Shown one piece after another: positions 1-13,027 of a DNA stretch of 64,000 nt. Source of the DNA: Wuchereria bancrofti (lineage: Eukaryota; Nematoda; Chromadorea; Rhabditida; Onchocercidae); the NCBI GenBank assembly GCA_005281725.1, contig SSBO01000001.1:8026115-8090114 (forward strand). The letters are read 5' to 3'. Position 1 is the first letter of the stretch. Each line of letters begins with the position of its first letter. Below the pieces are notes generated by a model, which was given only the letters and a program-made list of their open reading frames with translations, was not told the origin of the DNA and did no database searches. The position numbers and the translations under genes are program-made.

Positions 1-20
1 TTTTTTTTTTTTTTTTTTTT
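1..20. repeat. poly-T run at window edge
   Basis: Twenty T residues open the window, immediately before a Pao-element 3' region on the minus strand. It could be a homopolymer at the edge of the element or of the contig; nothing more can be said. Confidence 0.8.
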
Positions 21-2300
21 CAAATAATGAATCACACAACATACAGTTGAATAATAGAAACAGAAGATTAATGAGTGACAGTATTAAGCAGCGAGGTGAG
101 AAGATTGTCATCGCTCGTTTCTTTTTTATCAACTACTAGAGAGAGTTTTTAAAGATGTAGAAAATGGGCTTGGCTTAGCAGATTAACATTTACAATGAAG
201 ACAGATGTACATTTACTATTTGAAGTTTAGATAAAGGATTCATTGTTTCAAAAAATGGAAAATAACAAAGGAATAACGAATTGCTTTATAATGATGAATC
301 ATTAGAATTATTCTAAACATTTAGTGTGTAATATTTTTTCGGTTTTCTGACGTTCCCTACTGAAGGGAAAAAAAAGATCTTAGGGATATATTTAAAGATA
401 TCTATTTGACTTGAATTTGGTTGCAATGATAAATTTTGGTTTTGTTTATCTTTTAAAGAAAGTACTAGTTCTATTTCAGTAGGGTTCGTCTTTTGCTGTG
501 ATCGTTTAAAACATTTGAAAACTATACAGATTAGCTTTAGTTTTAGATGAACAGTAACTGATATTACAATAAAAATACAAATACAAAGGCTAACGAGCTT
601 CCTGTTTGCTGTAAGTTGGTTCAATTCTTCTTGTGTGAATTTTGAGGCATTTGTGCATACCGTTCGAGTGCTGCTTCTATTCTTGCATGAGTTCTTGTGT
701 GTACAGCAACTTCAGTGAGTGTATAGTTCTGTGTAAATTGGTTATTACAATTCTATTTCTGTGGGAGATTAAATGGAATGCCAGCGATCCAATTACATCT
801 ATTAGCTGAAGTAATTTGTAGCAGTAATGAAAAAATAATGGCCTTATTGAACGTGCCCTTTGTATTTGTTTGCAGTAGTTTCTGTTTTCTTTCCGCTCCT
901 CGCGTACGCGATGCTATTGGTCTATCATCAGTTTCATTATTTGGTTTTATTATTCGAACTTCGTCACTGTCTTCTTCATTCATTTCCATAAGATAAATCA
1001 AATTAATTGGTCTATTGAGAAGTTTACCGCTGAAGTTGCCTTTCTCATACTTTCATCACTATCTAATTTAAGTGTTTCTATTCTTACTAATTTCCGCATA
1101 CCTCGAGATAAATCTGGTTCGTTTAGTAAAATATTTCTCCAGCGCGGAATACGTTTGTCAACTAGTCTTGGTGAAGCCAGTTCCCTTTGGGTACGTTCTC
1201 TGAAACTAATATGATATTTGTTTTTCCAATTTTCCCAAAATACATCTAGAGTTTTGAGAGTATTTGATCAGTAATTAATTAGTTTATCTCTAGTATTTGG
1301 TGTATGGAATATAAATTCTTCTTGATCACTATCATTATCACTTGGTATATTTAATGGAACATTAGGAGAGATGAAATCGATAGGTCTTATGATTTTATAA
1401 CCATCAAAATTTAAATATGTTAGTGGACGAGTATCAAGTATACTTTCTATTTCTGCTACTAATGTAATCAATTCTCGTTCCCATAAGAATCTCCTACCTA
1501 TAGCTCTGCTGTGAGCTTTCTTGGTTAGTTCAATCATTCTTTCATATACACCTCCGCTCCACGGTGCTTTCGGGATTATATTTTTCCAGACCATTCCTTT
1601 CAAGCCTAGGAAATTCCCATTTTGTTCCATTATTGTTTTGAATACTAGTTGAAATTGACTGGCATTATCACTGAGAACCAGTTTAGGATATCCTCTGCGA
1701 GAGATAAATCTTCGTAATATATGCACGAAGATTTCTGCAGATAAGTTTTCGACAAGCTCGAGATGGATTGCTCTAGTGGTGAAACATGTGAAAAGCTACC
1801 CATCTTTTTGTCTTTCCATTGTTACCTTTGACAGTAATTGAGCCCATGTGATCAAGGCCAACTTGTTCAAAAGGTTTTGATCTCTTGATACGCGTTTCCA
1901 GCAGATTTGGCATTGGTGGTAATTTATATGGTTTAGTTCGCCATCTTCCACAAGCAAAGCATCCATTGATAACCCGTTTAACTGTTGATCTTCCCTTTGG
2001 TATCCAAAAATTCTGCCTTAATTCACAGAGAGTGTGAGCAATTCCAGCATGATACAGTTCTTCATGTTTCCTTTTGATGATAAGTTTAGTAATATGATTA
2101 CGGCCTGATAAATAGATCGGAAATTTACTTTCATTTGTTAATTCTGCATTCTCTAAACGGCTTGTTCGTTTCCATAATTTATCGTTTTCATCACAATATA
2201 AATTCCATATTCTAATTTTGTTTTCAATTAATCCATCAGACTGCGCTTGTCGAATTAATATTCTTTCTGCTATCTCATAGTCGTCTTTATAATGTTTTTT
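21..2300 (-). mobile_element. BEL/Pao LTR retrotransposon fragment A (integrase to 3' end), decayed
   Basis: Read on the minus strand from 2300 downward, this contains an integrase zinc-binding segment near 2090-1950 (H..H then NGCFACGRW). The integrase core follows: first Asp in GLDHMG (about 1850), second in LSDNASQF (about 1665), Glu in GGVYERMIEL (about 1550). A C-terminal pol segment (about 1250-1010) is typical of Pao elements. The 1268-1726 stretch is open for 152 codons, but the frame is broken just upstream of it and again near 1266. After pol come two short open stretches (1001-753 and 624-313); the latter has a membrane-spanning-like segment, so an envelope-like or accessory third ORF is possible. 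The part from about 21 to 300 recurs at about 2985-3240 and may be LTR. Reverse transcriptase and gag are absent. A dead copy. Confidence 0.85.
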
Positions 2301-2984
2301 GACTGGCTATATTGTTATTTTTTGTATTAAGTTTGATTAGTATTAATTTAGAATGTGGAAGCTTTATGCGGGGATTATAAAATATTAAATAGATTTTACA
2401 ATATCTTATGACTCATTCTAGAATTATATTTTTTGTTTGGGTTTAGTTTAATTAAGATTTCTTCTTTTGGATTAGAAGATATTTTCCAAAATTTTAATTG
2501 GTTTTTTAAATTCTTTAGTTTTTCTTCCCACTAGTTTTACTTTGAGTTATATGTGAAATTTTAGTAGTATATTAAGTATAGTATCAATCTCAGATTGTTA
2601 CTGGTTTTTTAAACTTTTTATTATACAGTTGGGGATGCTTTCAGTAGTGTTCAATATGTGATATCATACATTCTGGTGGTGTTTCTATGTTTTTTTAAAA
2701 TTTATTTTCATATTTTTAAAGGTTTAATTTATAGCAGTTATCGTCTTTCAAAAGTATGAGTAAGTAGTGTTATTATATATATTGTTTTGATGGATATTGC
2801 TTTTACAGGTCATGTTTTAATTTGGGGGCAGATAAAATATTGGACGGCAGTCGTAATTACTAGCTTGATAATTTCTATCCCTTATTTAGGTATTTAGTTT
2901 GGTGCCGTCGTGAATTTGAAGCCTTTGTTTCTTGTCCGCGGGCAAGATCGACCCAGATCTCGTTTATTTTCTTTCAAAATGTGA
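2301..2984. other. T-rich spacer between two Pao fragments
   Basis: T-rich low-complexity sequence without a credible reading frame. A segment near 2895-2915 (TTTGGTGCCGTCG) just outside the next Pao 3' region could be the remains of a primer-binding site, but this is only a resemblance. Confidence 0.4.
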
Positions 2985-4027
2985 ATCGACACAATATACA
3001 GTTGAATAATCGAAATAGTGGAGGAATGAATGGTACCATTGAATAGCAGGATGAGAAGACTGTCACCGATCGTTTCTTTTTTACCAACTGATCAAAGAAG
3101 ATTTTTAACGATGTAGAAAGTGGGCTTGGTTTAGCAGATTAACATTTACAACGAAGACAGATATACATTTACTATTTAAGGTTTAGATAGAGGATTCATT
3201 GTTTCAAAAATGGGAAATAACAAAGGAATAACGAATTGGTACAGAGTGGTAAATTATTAGAAATATTCTAAACATTTAATGTGTAATAAATTTTTTTTCG
3301 GTTTTCCGACAGATACTACTAATAGTGATAATCTGAGAACGGCTTTGGTACACACCGTTCGTGTAATATCGCTGCATTTTATAACTGGTAGTCTTATGTG
3401 AGTGCGTGTGTGCACTTACCCTTAGGTAGTGTAACGTTTCGATTAGTAACTTCTTTACAGTTCTATTTTTCAAAGTATTAAATGGTATTCCGTAAGTCCA
3501 GTTAGTATTGTTTATCACTACGACCTGTAAATTAGACTTATTTTTTGATGCATCTGAAATTTGTAGCCTTTGATACTTCTGGTTCGACAAGCGATAGATT
3601 CGTCTGATCTATCTTCCATTTTATCTTCTATATCCTCGGAAGGATCTATTTCCATAGGACAAAGCATATTTATTAACCGATCTGTTTTCCATTAGGTATT
3701 TCTATTGTTGCAATTCTTATTCTTCCATCTCATCCTCGATTTATTTTTACTATCTTTGCTAATTTCCACATACCACGAAGTATTCAGGTTCATTTAGTAA
3801 ATTATTTCATTCTCATATGGGATTCTTTTTTATGCCAATCTGGGAAAAATTAATTCCTTTTGTACGTTCTCTAAGAGTTGTAAGGTATTCTTCTCTCCAC
3901 AACTTCCAAAAAACTTCTAATGTGATAAGAGTATTGGTCCAATATTTAACTAGTTTGTTCTTAGTTTTTGATGTATAAGAAGTATATTTATCTTGATCAT
4001 TATCATAATTAGTCGGTGTATCTAATG
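2985..4027 (-). mobile_element. BEL/Pao retrotransposon fragment B (3' end), decayed
   Basis: This stretch parallels fragment A in the same orientation. 2985-3300 matches about 25-340 with frequent substitutions. The minus-strand ORF 3590-3276 shares a short segment (GIPFN preceded by an NW pair) with the 1001-753 ORF of fragment A. 3600-4020 corresponds to the C-terminal pol end. Integrase core and everything upstream are missing; the copy stops abruptly at a small tandem repeat (4028-4120). It is an independent, older or more damaged insertion of the same or a sister family. Confidence 0.75.
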
Positions 4028-4120
4028 AATTTCAAACGAACCATTAGCAAAATGGGATTTCAAGCAAACCATTATTAAGCAAAATGGAATTTCAAACAAA
4101 CCATTATTAAGCAAAATGGA
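4028..4120. repeat. three tandem ~32-bp units at a retroelement junction
   Basis: Units of about 29, 32 and 32 bp (4028-4056, 4057-4088, 4089-4120) share the core ATTTCAAACAAACCATTA and end in AAAATGGA. They lie exactly between the minus-strand Pao piece and the plus-strand Pao piece. Confidence 0.85.
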
Positions 4121-6060
4121 AGGTACCAAGTATGGTTTTGGAGAGAATGGATTATATGTTGGACGTTTGAAGAATCCAATCAATCGATTACAACATAAAT
4201 TAATTTAAATGGAGATTTATACCACGAAACAATTATGGATCAATTACAATCGATTATAATTGAAGAAGTAGCTGTTATTCACTATTTGTTACATCATGAA
4301 GTGCTGAGTCCTAGTAAAACTACCACTAAATTAAGAATTGTTTATGACGCGTCAGCACATCACAAAACAGTTAAAAGTCTGAACGAAGTACTGTACCGAG
4401 GTCCAGTAATGTCACCACACTAATACGTTTTCGAATGATGAGAATAGTGATATTTTCGAAATAGTGATGCTGATGTTGAAAAAGCATTCTTGTAACTAAA
4501 ATTACATGAAGAAATGAAGAAAATTTTTAATGAAACCTTGCTGAACATAAGGAAATTTCTCTCTAACGATTAAGAATTTAATGAAAGAATATCTGAACAT
4601 GATCTAAGCAAAACGAATAAGGAAAATTTTCTTGGCTTTATATGGAACGATGAAATGGATATTATACGTTTGACATTAAAACCACGGATGGAAAGGAAAT
4701 TAACAAAAAGGACGATTCTACAATTCGTAGCCTCCCAATATGATCCGTTGGGCTTTCTAGTCCCTTCAGTGATAAGATTTAAATTGTTTATTCAACATTT
4801 GAGGAAGAAAAACATTTCTCGGGATCAATATTTAAATAAAAGGGACGAATGGAAAAAACTTATTACAGAATGACCAACAAATCTAATAGATCTACCAATA
4901 TTTTAATGAAAAAACATCTGAACATGATCTAACCAAAACGAATAAGGAAAATTAAGGTAATAGAATAGAAAGAAAAAACGAATAATGTAATAGAATCTTC
5001 ACCACGAACAGAATTACAATTACCTGTATTCACAGATGTTTGAAGGTTGCCTATTCTGCAGCTATTTATATACTTAATCATGGCAATCAAGGTACGCATT
5101 CAAATTCATCTTTGATATGTGCAAAATCCCGAATTGCTCTAATCAAAAGTACATCTACACCCAAATTTTGAATTATCTATATTAATTGGGGTAACAGCAG
5201 CTCAGTTCTTATTAAAACAGTTAAAATTAGAAGATAATCACATTAGATTGTAGATTGTGGTCAGACTCAAAATGTGTTCTGGATTGGATTAAAAATTATA
5301 TAAAATTACTTCCATGACAAAACCAAGTCGAAGAAATACAGAATGCTAACTTCAAGTTAAGATATATACCAAGCGAGCAAAATCCAGCAGACGTAGCGAT
5401 ATATACCAAGCGAGCAAAATCCAGCAGACGTAGCCACAAAGAAACTTTCACTGATTAAACTTCGAAATTGTAAACAATGGTGGAAAGGACATCAATGGTT
5501 GGAGCACAAGAAATTTGAATGGCCACACTGTGAGTTCAATTATTCAAGCAATGATGAGTTTGTAGAAGCAATTGTCACAAAAGTAACAGAGGTACCTCAA
5601 AACAGATACAATTTATTGATGAATGTAGCTTTAGCAATTGGATAAAATTAATTAGAGTGATTGTATGGGCTCTTCGATTTATTAAACAGACTTGCAAAAG
5701 GGAATTACCTTGATTGCGATCATAATTTGTAAAAAGAAAGTACACGACCAAAAACGACTATGACATCGCAGAAAGGATATGAATCAAACGAGCGCAATGA
5801 CAGAAAATAACGGATGAAGAAAAGGAAAAATAGAGTCTGTATCAAGATGAAATTAATAAATTATGGAGATCAAGAAGCTATCTAGGATATTCGCAATTAA
5901 ACGATGTAAACAAATATCTTATGGTCCTGGTGGAAAAAGAATATATTAAGAAAGGATCAACTCTGCAAAAACCACTCAGTATGTTCCGTCACGTCTTTTG
6001 CAATGGATCCTACCTATCCTGCAAAATGTTTGCAAAAAGCATGGATACATAGATCCCTTC
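4121..6060 (+). mobile_element. BEL/Pao retrotransposon fragment C (reverse transcriptase / RNase H), decayed
   Basis: Plus-strand pol remains. 4235-4423 matches the Pao reverse-transcriptase palm entry (short open stretch with KTTTKLRIVYDASAH and a following LYRGP). 4655-4873 carries the post-polymerase segment with [12 protein letters not shown]. About 5000-5640 is RNase H-like, including IPSEQNPADVAT near 5370-5440. Frames are broken many times by stops and small indels, and a 37-bp direct duplication disrupts the RNase H end. It lies close to the 3' end of the gene ending at 6773. Orientation is opposite to fragments A and B, so it is a separate insertion. Confidence 0.8.
5361..5434. repeat. 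37-bp perfect tandem duplication inside Pao RNase H
   Basis: 5361-5397 and 5398-5434 are identical direct repeats beginning GATATATACCAAGCGAGC. The duplicated part covers the IPSEQNPADVA-coding segment and shifts the frame. Confidence 0.9.
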
Positions 6061-6772
6061 ACAAATGTTCACTCAGCCAAGCCATGATGATAAGAAATAA
6101 TATATTTAAAATATTTTACTAAAAAAAAGAAGAAATTCCTTGACTAAATAAAACGAAAAGCGCATTCTTAGATTTATGAATTGCTATGTTCATTTTGTCA
6201 ACTATTTCTTCTTATTAATAACTTTCAATGCCCTCAACAAATCAGTATAATTTACTTAAATATTTTCTGAATATTATATTTAAGTGCAAAAATAGCAAAA
6301 GAATAATTTGCATCATTTTTTAATCATTTCTTTCATTATTGTTCTACTTTTCCTTCCTTCTCTTCTTTGAGAATTTCTTTCTCAGCATTTTAATTGTTAA
6401 TTAATGCTACTACGATAACATATTTGATGTTGTTGTATATTTACATTAATCTCTTATTTCAGCCATCAATAAGTTAATATAATACCATACAAATAAAACA
6501 ATAAGTAATAAATGATATTGGTATGAGACAATATGCTATCGTAAGTAGTTCAAAACGTTTGGAATATTGATTTAATTATTCATTCGTCCGTTCATTCATT
6601 CATCCGTCCACTTATTATTAAGTAATGTCATGATTAAATTCAATTAATCAATATGAAAATAAGCGTGAAATTTACATATTAGCATGAATTTACTTCAAAA
6701 TACTTTCAAATAAATTTGCCGGAAAAACTCGAAAAAAAATTGTTAATTAATTTTTACTCTTATTTTTTCTCT
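6061..6772. other. AT-rich flank, no gene seen
   Basis: Sequence between a Pao fragment and the 3' end of the minus-strand gene that stops at 6773. A short ATTC/GTCC microsatellite-like run occurs near 6583-6612. No coding signal. Confidence 0.5.
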
Positions 6773-9700
6773 TTAAAATTTTCTAGGTTGATTATGCTTT
6801 TTGATCAATCGTATAACTTTTACACATTTTGTAACACCATCTTCAATTATTCGCGCTTCTTGGATGATAACGCGAGCAGGTATCAAACGAAACGTATAAT
6901 CACGTTTAATAAATTGACACGTATAGGATAATAAGTTAAGGCATGCGATACGCTCTTGCACTAGTCCATTACTACATTCTTCCTCTTCACTGCAACATTA
7001 TCTTTTAATTAAAATTTTAATTTAGATGAACTATTTCTTTTTTTATTCTTTCTACTAATTTCACAAATTTTTTCAACCTTAAAAAAGATAAGAGAAAAAT
7101 ACCTTGGTGAAATTTTTGCTTTTGCTAATAATTCTACCATATTTTGCCAATGATTTTTTTTCGTTTTATGATCGCAATCAATCAATTTTCTTTTAATCAT
7201 TTCTGCTAATCGCTTTTCTCGAATATCTCGTGCTGTTTGCGCGGGAAATTTGCGCTGAAATTCCATTGCAATTTGTTGGAAATCATGCGAGCAATCTGAA
7301 AAAACTAACAATATATTTGATGGAAAATTCCTCCCGAATGAAAAATTAATTTTTAAAACATGAAAATTATTTGATAATGTTTGTCTGTTTAATTTTTCAC
7401 ATCATTTAATAATGTTTTGTCATTTTAGAGTCGTTAGAGTCATTAAGATGAAATATGATTAATTTGCATCATTAAAAAAACCTCACATATTTATTTAATG
7501 AATGAATATCATATAGCTTTTTTAAATATTTGGATTACTCGTGATTAACGAAAAAAAAGAAACGAAAAAGAAAAAACGGCTACAAGAAGTTATTTTGACA
7601 ACTTTCGTTAAATTGTGAATTTTTTAATATAAAAAAAGATGAGTGCTAAAAAAAAACATAAAAGTTCAGAATTTGCAATATTTAGTTGCACATCCAAAAA
7701 AAAACAGAAACCGATCTTTTTTTATGATTTGATTAATTATGATTGAATTAATTATAGGATTTCAACAAATCATTTTTTAACAGATAGGATGAAATTTTGC
7801 CGTCATTTAATTAATTTATACTGTCGGCAAATAGGTCGAAAGTATTAATACAGTAACTAAGAAAAAAGGGAGGGCGCTAACAAAGGAGTCAAAATAAATA
7901 ATTCTGAAACAGATAGAATATCGAGTCAACAAGAGCAAGGATCAACGGAAGTAAGAACTAACTGTTAAACTGCCACGTCTTGCCCTTAAAAAATTTGATG
8001 GGAATCCGAAGCAATGGAGAGAATTCTGGAGTGGGTTTGAAGCAGTAGTACATCAACAGAATTTGGCACACGTACAGAAACTGACATATCTTCTCTCCTG
8101 TTTAAGAGGAACCGCATTAAACGCAGTAGAAGGATACGAAACAACACCAGAAAACTATGAGACGATTCTCATTGAAGGATTTGGAAGTCCTTCTATAATT
8201 AAACGAGCTTTGCATCACGAATTACAATCAATCAAACATAATGATCGTGATTTGAGAACAACAGTAGAGACAATCGAAAGAATCCTTAGGCAGCTGGCAA
8301 ACTTAGGTGAAAACGTAGAACAAACGAGTATCGAGCTGGCTATTGAAGAAAAGTTACCTCGATGGGTACTCGACGAAGTATACAAACAAAAGGAACTAGA
8401 CCCAAATTGGTTTGTTAGTAAGCTTCGACAATGTTTAGAAACTATTGTGAAACGAAAAGAAACGATTAATCAAGTTTACGGACAAAAGAATAATGACGAT
8501 GGAAGAGAATATGATCCATCAAAGTGCAACAGAGGAATTCAATTCAATCAACCAAAAGGAATATCAGCATTACCAGCAATACAATTTCAAAAGGAAACCA
8601 CAAATCGAAACATCAATTCAAGCAAAAGGTCAAGACCTTGTGCATTTTGCAATCGAGATCACTGGGATGACGAATGCCGAAAATATACAACTTTACTGCT
8701 GCTTGGAAGAACGACTCGCAAGATTAAACGCTCTAAAAGCATGTAGAAATTGTTTAAAGGTGGAACATAACACAAGAAACTGTAAGGTAAATCAAAAGAG
8801 TTGTTTCCACTGTAAGCAAAGTCACAATTCCACCTTGTGCTACATTTTCCAAAGAAGAGATCCATCAAAACAAAACAAATCAACGGCAGTCACAAATATG
8901 GATCAAAGGAAAGAAGTAAAAGCAATCAATGCTGTAGCAGATCGCAATATACAAACGAAATACAACGTCTTACTACTTTGTCGAGAAGAACGGTAATAAA
9001 TCCACGAAAACCAGGAATCAAAGCTGAAACACTTGCATTTTTCAACATATACTATCGAAACTTATTATTACCATTGTTTTATTTGTTATTACTTTTCAAA
9101 TTTTAGTATCTCTCTCTGACTGCATATTGCTTTTGGGAAATTTTTCATCACAAGTTTTACCAATAAATAATTATTTGCGAAGTTGAAAGTTGAATGAGCT
9201 TGAATTTTAATTTCTCAAATATATTTCATTGCAAAATAAAAAAAGTGAAGATTAGATCAAACAAATTTGGTTATTCACAAAATTTTTTATTAATTTTAAC
9301 AAATGTTAAATTAAACTAGGAATATTCGATTTGATAATATTCGATTCATATTGACTAAAATGATTAATTAGGATTGATTAATTTGCATCTATTTTAATAT
9401 TCCCATATGAAATGCTTAAATGATATGCATTATATTACAATATGAAAATTGAACTTTAGCAATTAAATTGAACTGAAATTAAATTGATCTCCTACATTTT
9501 TCAAATTCACCCGTATTCGTGCTAAAAAAACTAAACTATAGTTGTCCATTAGGTTTTTATTCAGTTCTTTTTTGCTATAGTTTGAAAAACATTGCAATTT
9601 TTTAAATACCAAAATCCGAAACGAAAGCTAAATTAGAAACATTGCGATTCAATAAATTCTAAAACCCGGAAAGATAGCTTAACATAATTTCCAACTTACT

Positions 9701-12700
9701 ACAATATGACCGTTTGAAAGTTGAATATTTGACAGCCGATGGAGTTCATTTCATTACTTAGCAAATGGTCGTTTCATTTTAATGAAAAAAAGAATAATTA
9801 GAGCAAACGAGTTAACTAATAGCTTAATACAGAAATATTAATAAAAAAAATGAAATGGTGTTGTAAGCTTATTACTTATTTCATTTTGCCATGCTGAACA
9901 CAACTAAAATATCTGAATTAGTTGGTGTAAAATATCGTAAAACCAGTCACATTGCAAAACTTTAGTTGTCTTATTGTTTGTAAAAAGCATTATAATTTTT
10001 GCAGCAAAATGAAAATTGCTTTTGTTAAATTCCAAGAACTTTAAAGAAGCAACTGATTCAAAATGTCCCCTTCATTAATTAATGAAAAAGAAATTTTAAA
10101 GTCAGTTACTATTTTCCCACTTTCCATACATTGATTCTATAAATAAAATGATAGATTTCATTGATTAGTGATTATTAATCATCTAACTACTCTTAGTAAC
10201 TAAACGACATTCGAAAGTAAAAGAAAAGGACACGTAAAGGATGATAGTGATTAAATTATTTCATTAAACAAATTAATAATCATAATTCCGGAAATTTTTT
10301 CATTAAGAAATGAATAGAATGCGTAAACTACTTGAATAATGAAAATAAATTACAATTAAGGATGATAAATTAATTAATCACAGCGAGAAAAATAAGTATT
10401 GAAATAATTTCGAGCAATTTCTTATTATCAACAGGTCAGGAAAGAAGAAAATGAGGAAGGAACTATCGATAACCATTCATTTCTCTTCTTCTTTACCTCT
10501 CTTTCTCCCTCTCATTCTCTTCTTTAAAAATATTGGAGGATATAATTAATAATCTTTAAATAAACTAAAAAATTAAAGAAATAAGTTAGTGACAAATGAA
10601 TAAAGTTGGTTGAGTAAACAGATTAATCAATTATTAACAAATAATAAATTGGTAAAAAAATTATTTTTAAGAATATTGTAGAATATTAATTAATTTATAT
10701 ATTATTAATTATTTATTTATTTATTCAATTTAGTTAATTCACTTATGTACATGCTATACCGTAATTAAACATAATTTAAGATTGAAGCGTGATGCGTATG
10801 TAAACGTTTGTATGTTTTTGTTTTAACTTACTATGAGTTAATTTTATTAATCAAAAATTAGTTACAAATTGAAAAAAGTTTATGAAAACATTATTTTTTT
10901 GAATTTTCAAATGATTCGAAATTTTTTATGTGGATGAAAAAAATAGAAATTTCTCATTCATTCATTCATTCATCCTTTTTTTCCAGTTCATTTGTCCCTG
11001 TAAAAGATCAGATGAAGGAAAATTAGATTAAAATTGTTTCGTTTCTTTTTAATTTAATTCAACTTTTCTCATTGTTTTCATTCTATCTGAACTGTCGTTT
11101 GTAATTGGAATATTAAAAGCAATCGAATAATAAAAACTTGATTTTAACCATTTTTCAAGACATTTTATTTGTCATATCAATCATTCTAAAGTAACATTCA
11201 TATCGGAAGTATTTTATTATTGCTATTATTATTATTAATTATCACTGTGAACTATAAGCTTATTGAATGATATCATTATGCTTAGATATCATGCGGTTTG
11301 ATAAATTGAGTGAAGTTAAGAGATACTAAAAATTTTTTTTACAAATACCGAAATATTAAAAATGAAAAAAAAAGACATTAAATATATGTTGAATATAATA
11401 GTAAAACACTTCCGATGCAATTAAAAAATATGTTAGTATTGACAGTTTTCTTTCTTCATTTAAATTTCAAAATTATTTGCAGAAAAAATTTAACGTCCTC
11501 ATAGCAATATTAATGGATGCAACTTAGTAGAAAGATTTGTAATTTAAAAATTTGAAAACCCCTTTCTAACAAAATTAATAAATATTAAAATTGAACTTCG
11601 AAAAATTGAACAACGATAATTCTTCGAAAAATGTTCTTTTATACCAAAAATATATTTTAGTTTTTTTTTCCATTTTTTTCGAGGAAGTTATTTTGATTTT
11701 TAAGTTGGGTTAGATGAAAAAACAAACAAATTTTAAAAAAATCAAAATATCATACCAAATGGAGGGAGTGTATCGTTGAACCATAGCAAATTAGATGAAG
11801 TTTGTCGTGTCGGAACTCTTGATCGAGATTCGGTATTGCCTAAGGCAATAGATGGAGCAACAACAGGAACTGATGGTGATGGTGTTGATGATGATGATAA
11901 TAATAATAATGACGGTAATGTCGCAGTAAACGATGATGACAATAATCGTGAAGGAATTTGCGGTAATGGCTTTGCAATTGAAACTTGTGATATTGGATTA
12001 TCTTGCTGAAGGGGAATTGTTTTAAATGTACTTGGAAGAGAAGTTTTATTAGCAACATCATCTTGAATAATTATTGTTCCAGGTAATTTTTGAATTTTTA
12101 TAGATGATTGAAGTTGATTTAAATAAATTTCAGGATTTTGTAATTCGGTCTGAAGAGACTGTGATGAAACAATGGGAGAAGTATGATGGAATTTTGCATA
12201 TGGAGCTTGATTTACTATGATTCGAATATTTTGTTGGTGTAATTTTGGTTTAGATAATTTAGGTTTTACGTGTATAGATTGCTGCGCAATTGTTGTTGTT
12301 TGTTGGGAAGATGTTGTTATAGCTGGTTGCATCTGCAGTAAATTTAATATTTGGTGATAAAAAAAATTCGATCATTTTAAATTACTCAAATTATTTCAGG
12401 AAAATTTAACAATTATAATTTTAAATTTATCATTTGCTATTAAATGGGAAAGAAAGGAATTTTGCTCATCAGTAGAGCGAAATACCATCATTTTTACAAT
12501 GTAAAATAATGATGAAATAATTGAATTAATAAAATTATATTAATATGTCACTGACAGATTATTTTAAAGTAACAGTTTTTGAATACACACAATGAATGAA
12601 AGATGAAAGAAAAAAAGAAAGCAAATCATAATTAAAACACTCCGTATTTTTCAAAACAAAATTAATTTTTTGCATAATTAAGAATTATTTATATCTAAAA

Positions 12701-13027
12701 AATGATTATACCTCAAAATTACAGATTTTATATCAGTAAACTAAATAAATACAAAACAATTTGGTAAAATGTTAAAAAAAAGGAAAAAAGAAAAAACAAA
12801 TGAAGAAATGAAAAGCAAACCTTAATTAATGATTGAGTTTTTTGTTGAGGCAAACCGGATGATTCAGTTGTAATCCTAGCGTAATCATCGAATAATAAAT
12901 TACGGTTCAAATCGAATTGAGTATTTGCAAATGTCTTTTCCATTTTTTGCGGCAATTCTTGCATATTAATTTGCATGAACGAGTTAATAATTAAGAGTAT
13001 AATTAATTGTGTAATATATAGGAACAT
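6773..13027 (-). CDS. secreted cysteine-containing protein of unknown family (4 exons)
   Basis: I do not recognise this gene. Four exons join in frame with GT-AG introns: 13027-12821, 12332-11756, 7295-7103 and 6989-6773 (about 397 residues). The ATG at 13027 begins a hydrophobic leader (MFLYITQLIILLIINSF), a likely signal peptide. Exon 2 is a low-complexity Gln/Ser/Thr/Pro-rich stretch. Exons 3 and 4 look like a folded domain with six cysteines (in DCSHDF, IDCDHK, EECSNG, IACLN, YTCQF and TKCVK) and a basic C-terminus ending NQPRKF. Intron 2 (7296-11755) is about 4.5 kb and carries a decayed retroelement gag on the opposite strand. Exon phases (0, 1, 2) match at every join, which supports a single gene rather than unrelated ORFs. 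A cystine-stabilised secreted ligand or matrix protein is possible, but that is inference. Confidence 0.7.
7880..8996 (+). mobile_element. BEL/Pao gag remnant (frameshifted)
   Basis: From about 7981 the plus strand encodes a Pao-type Gag (KKFDGNPKQWREFW start, as in the DUF1759 family). This runs into the open stretch 8063-8746 and continues after a frameshift near 8690 in the frame of 8493-8996. Zinc knuckles are visible: CAFCNRDHWDDEC, CRNCLKVEHNTRNC and CFHCKQSHNSTLC, i.e. C-x2-C-x3/4-H-x4-C. An in-frame stop lies just before the domain (about 7966). There is no downstream protease or polymerase, so this is a truncated, inactive copy. It lies antisense inside intron 2 of the secreted-protein gene. 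Confidence 0.85.
8997..11755. other. intron 2 remainder, AT-rich, nothing recognised
   Basis: A+T-rich intronic sequence with short ATTA/TTAA runs. No exon-like open frame with splice signals and no repeat of note was seen. Confidence 0.5.

Noticed and set aside
11776..12009. Asp/Asn-rich plus-strand ORF
   Set aside because: Antisense shadow of exon 2 of the minus-strand secreted-protein gene.
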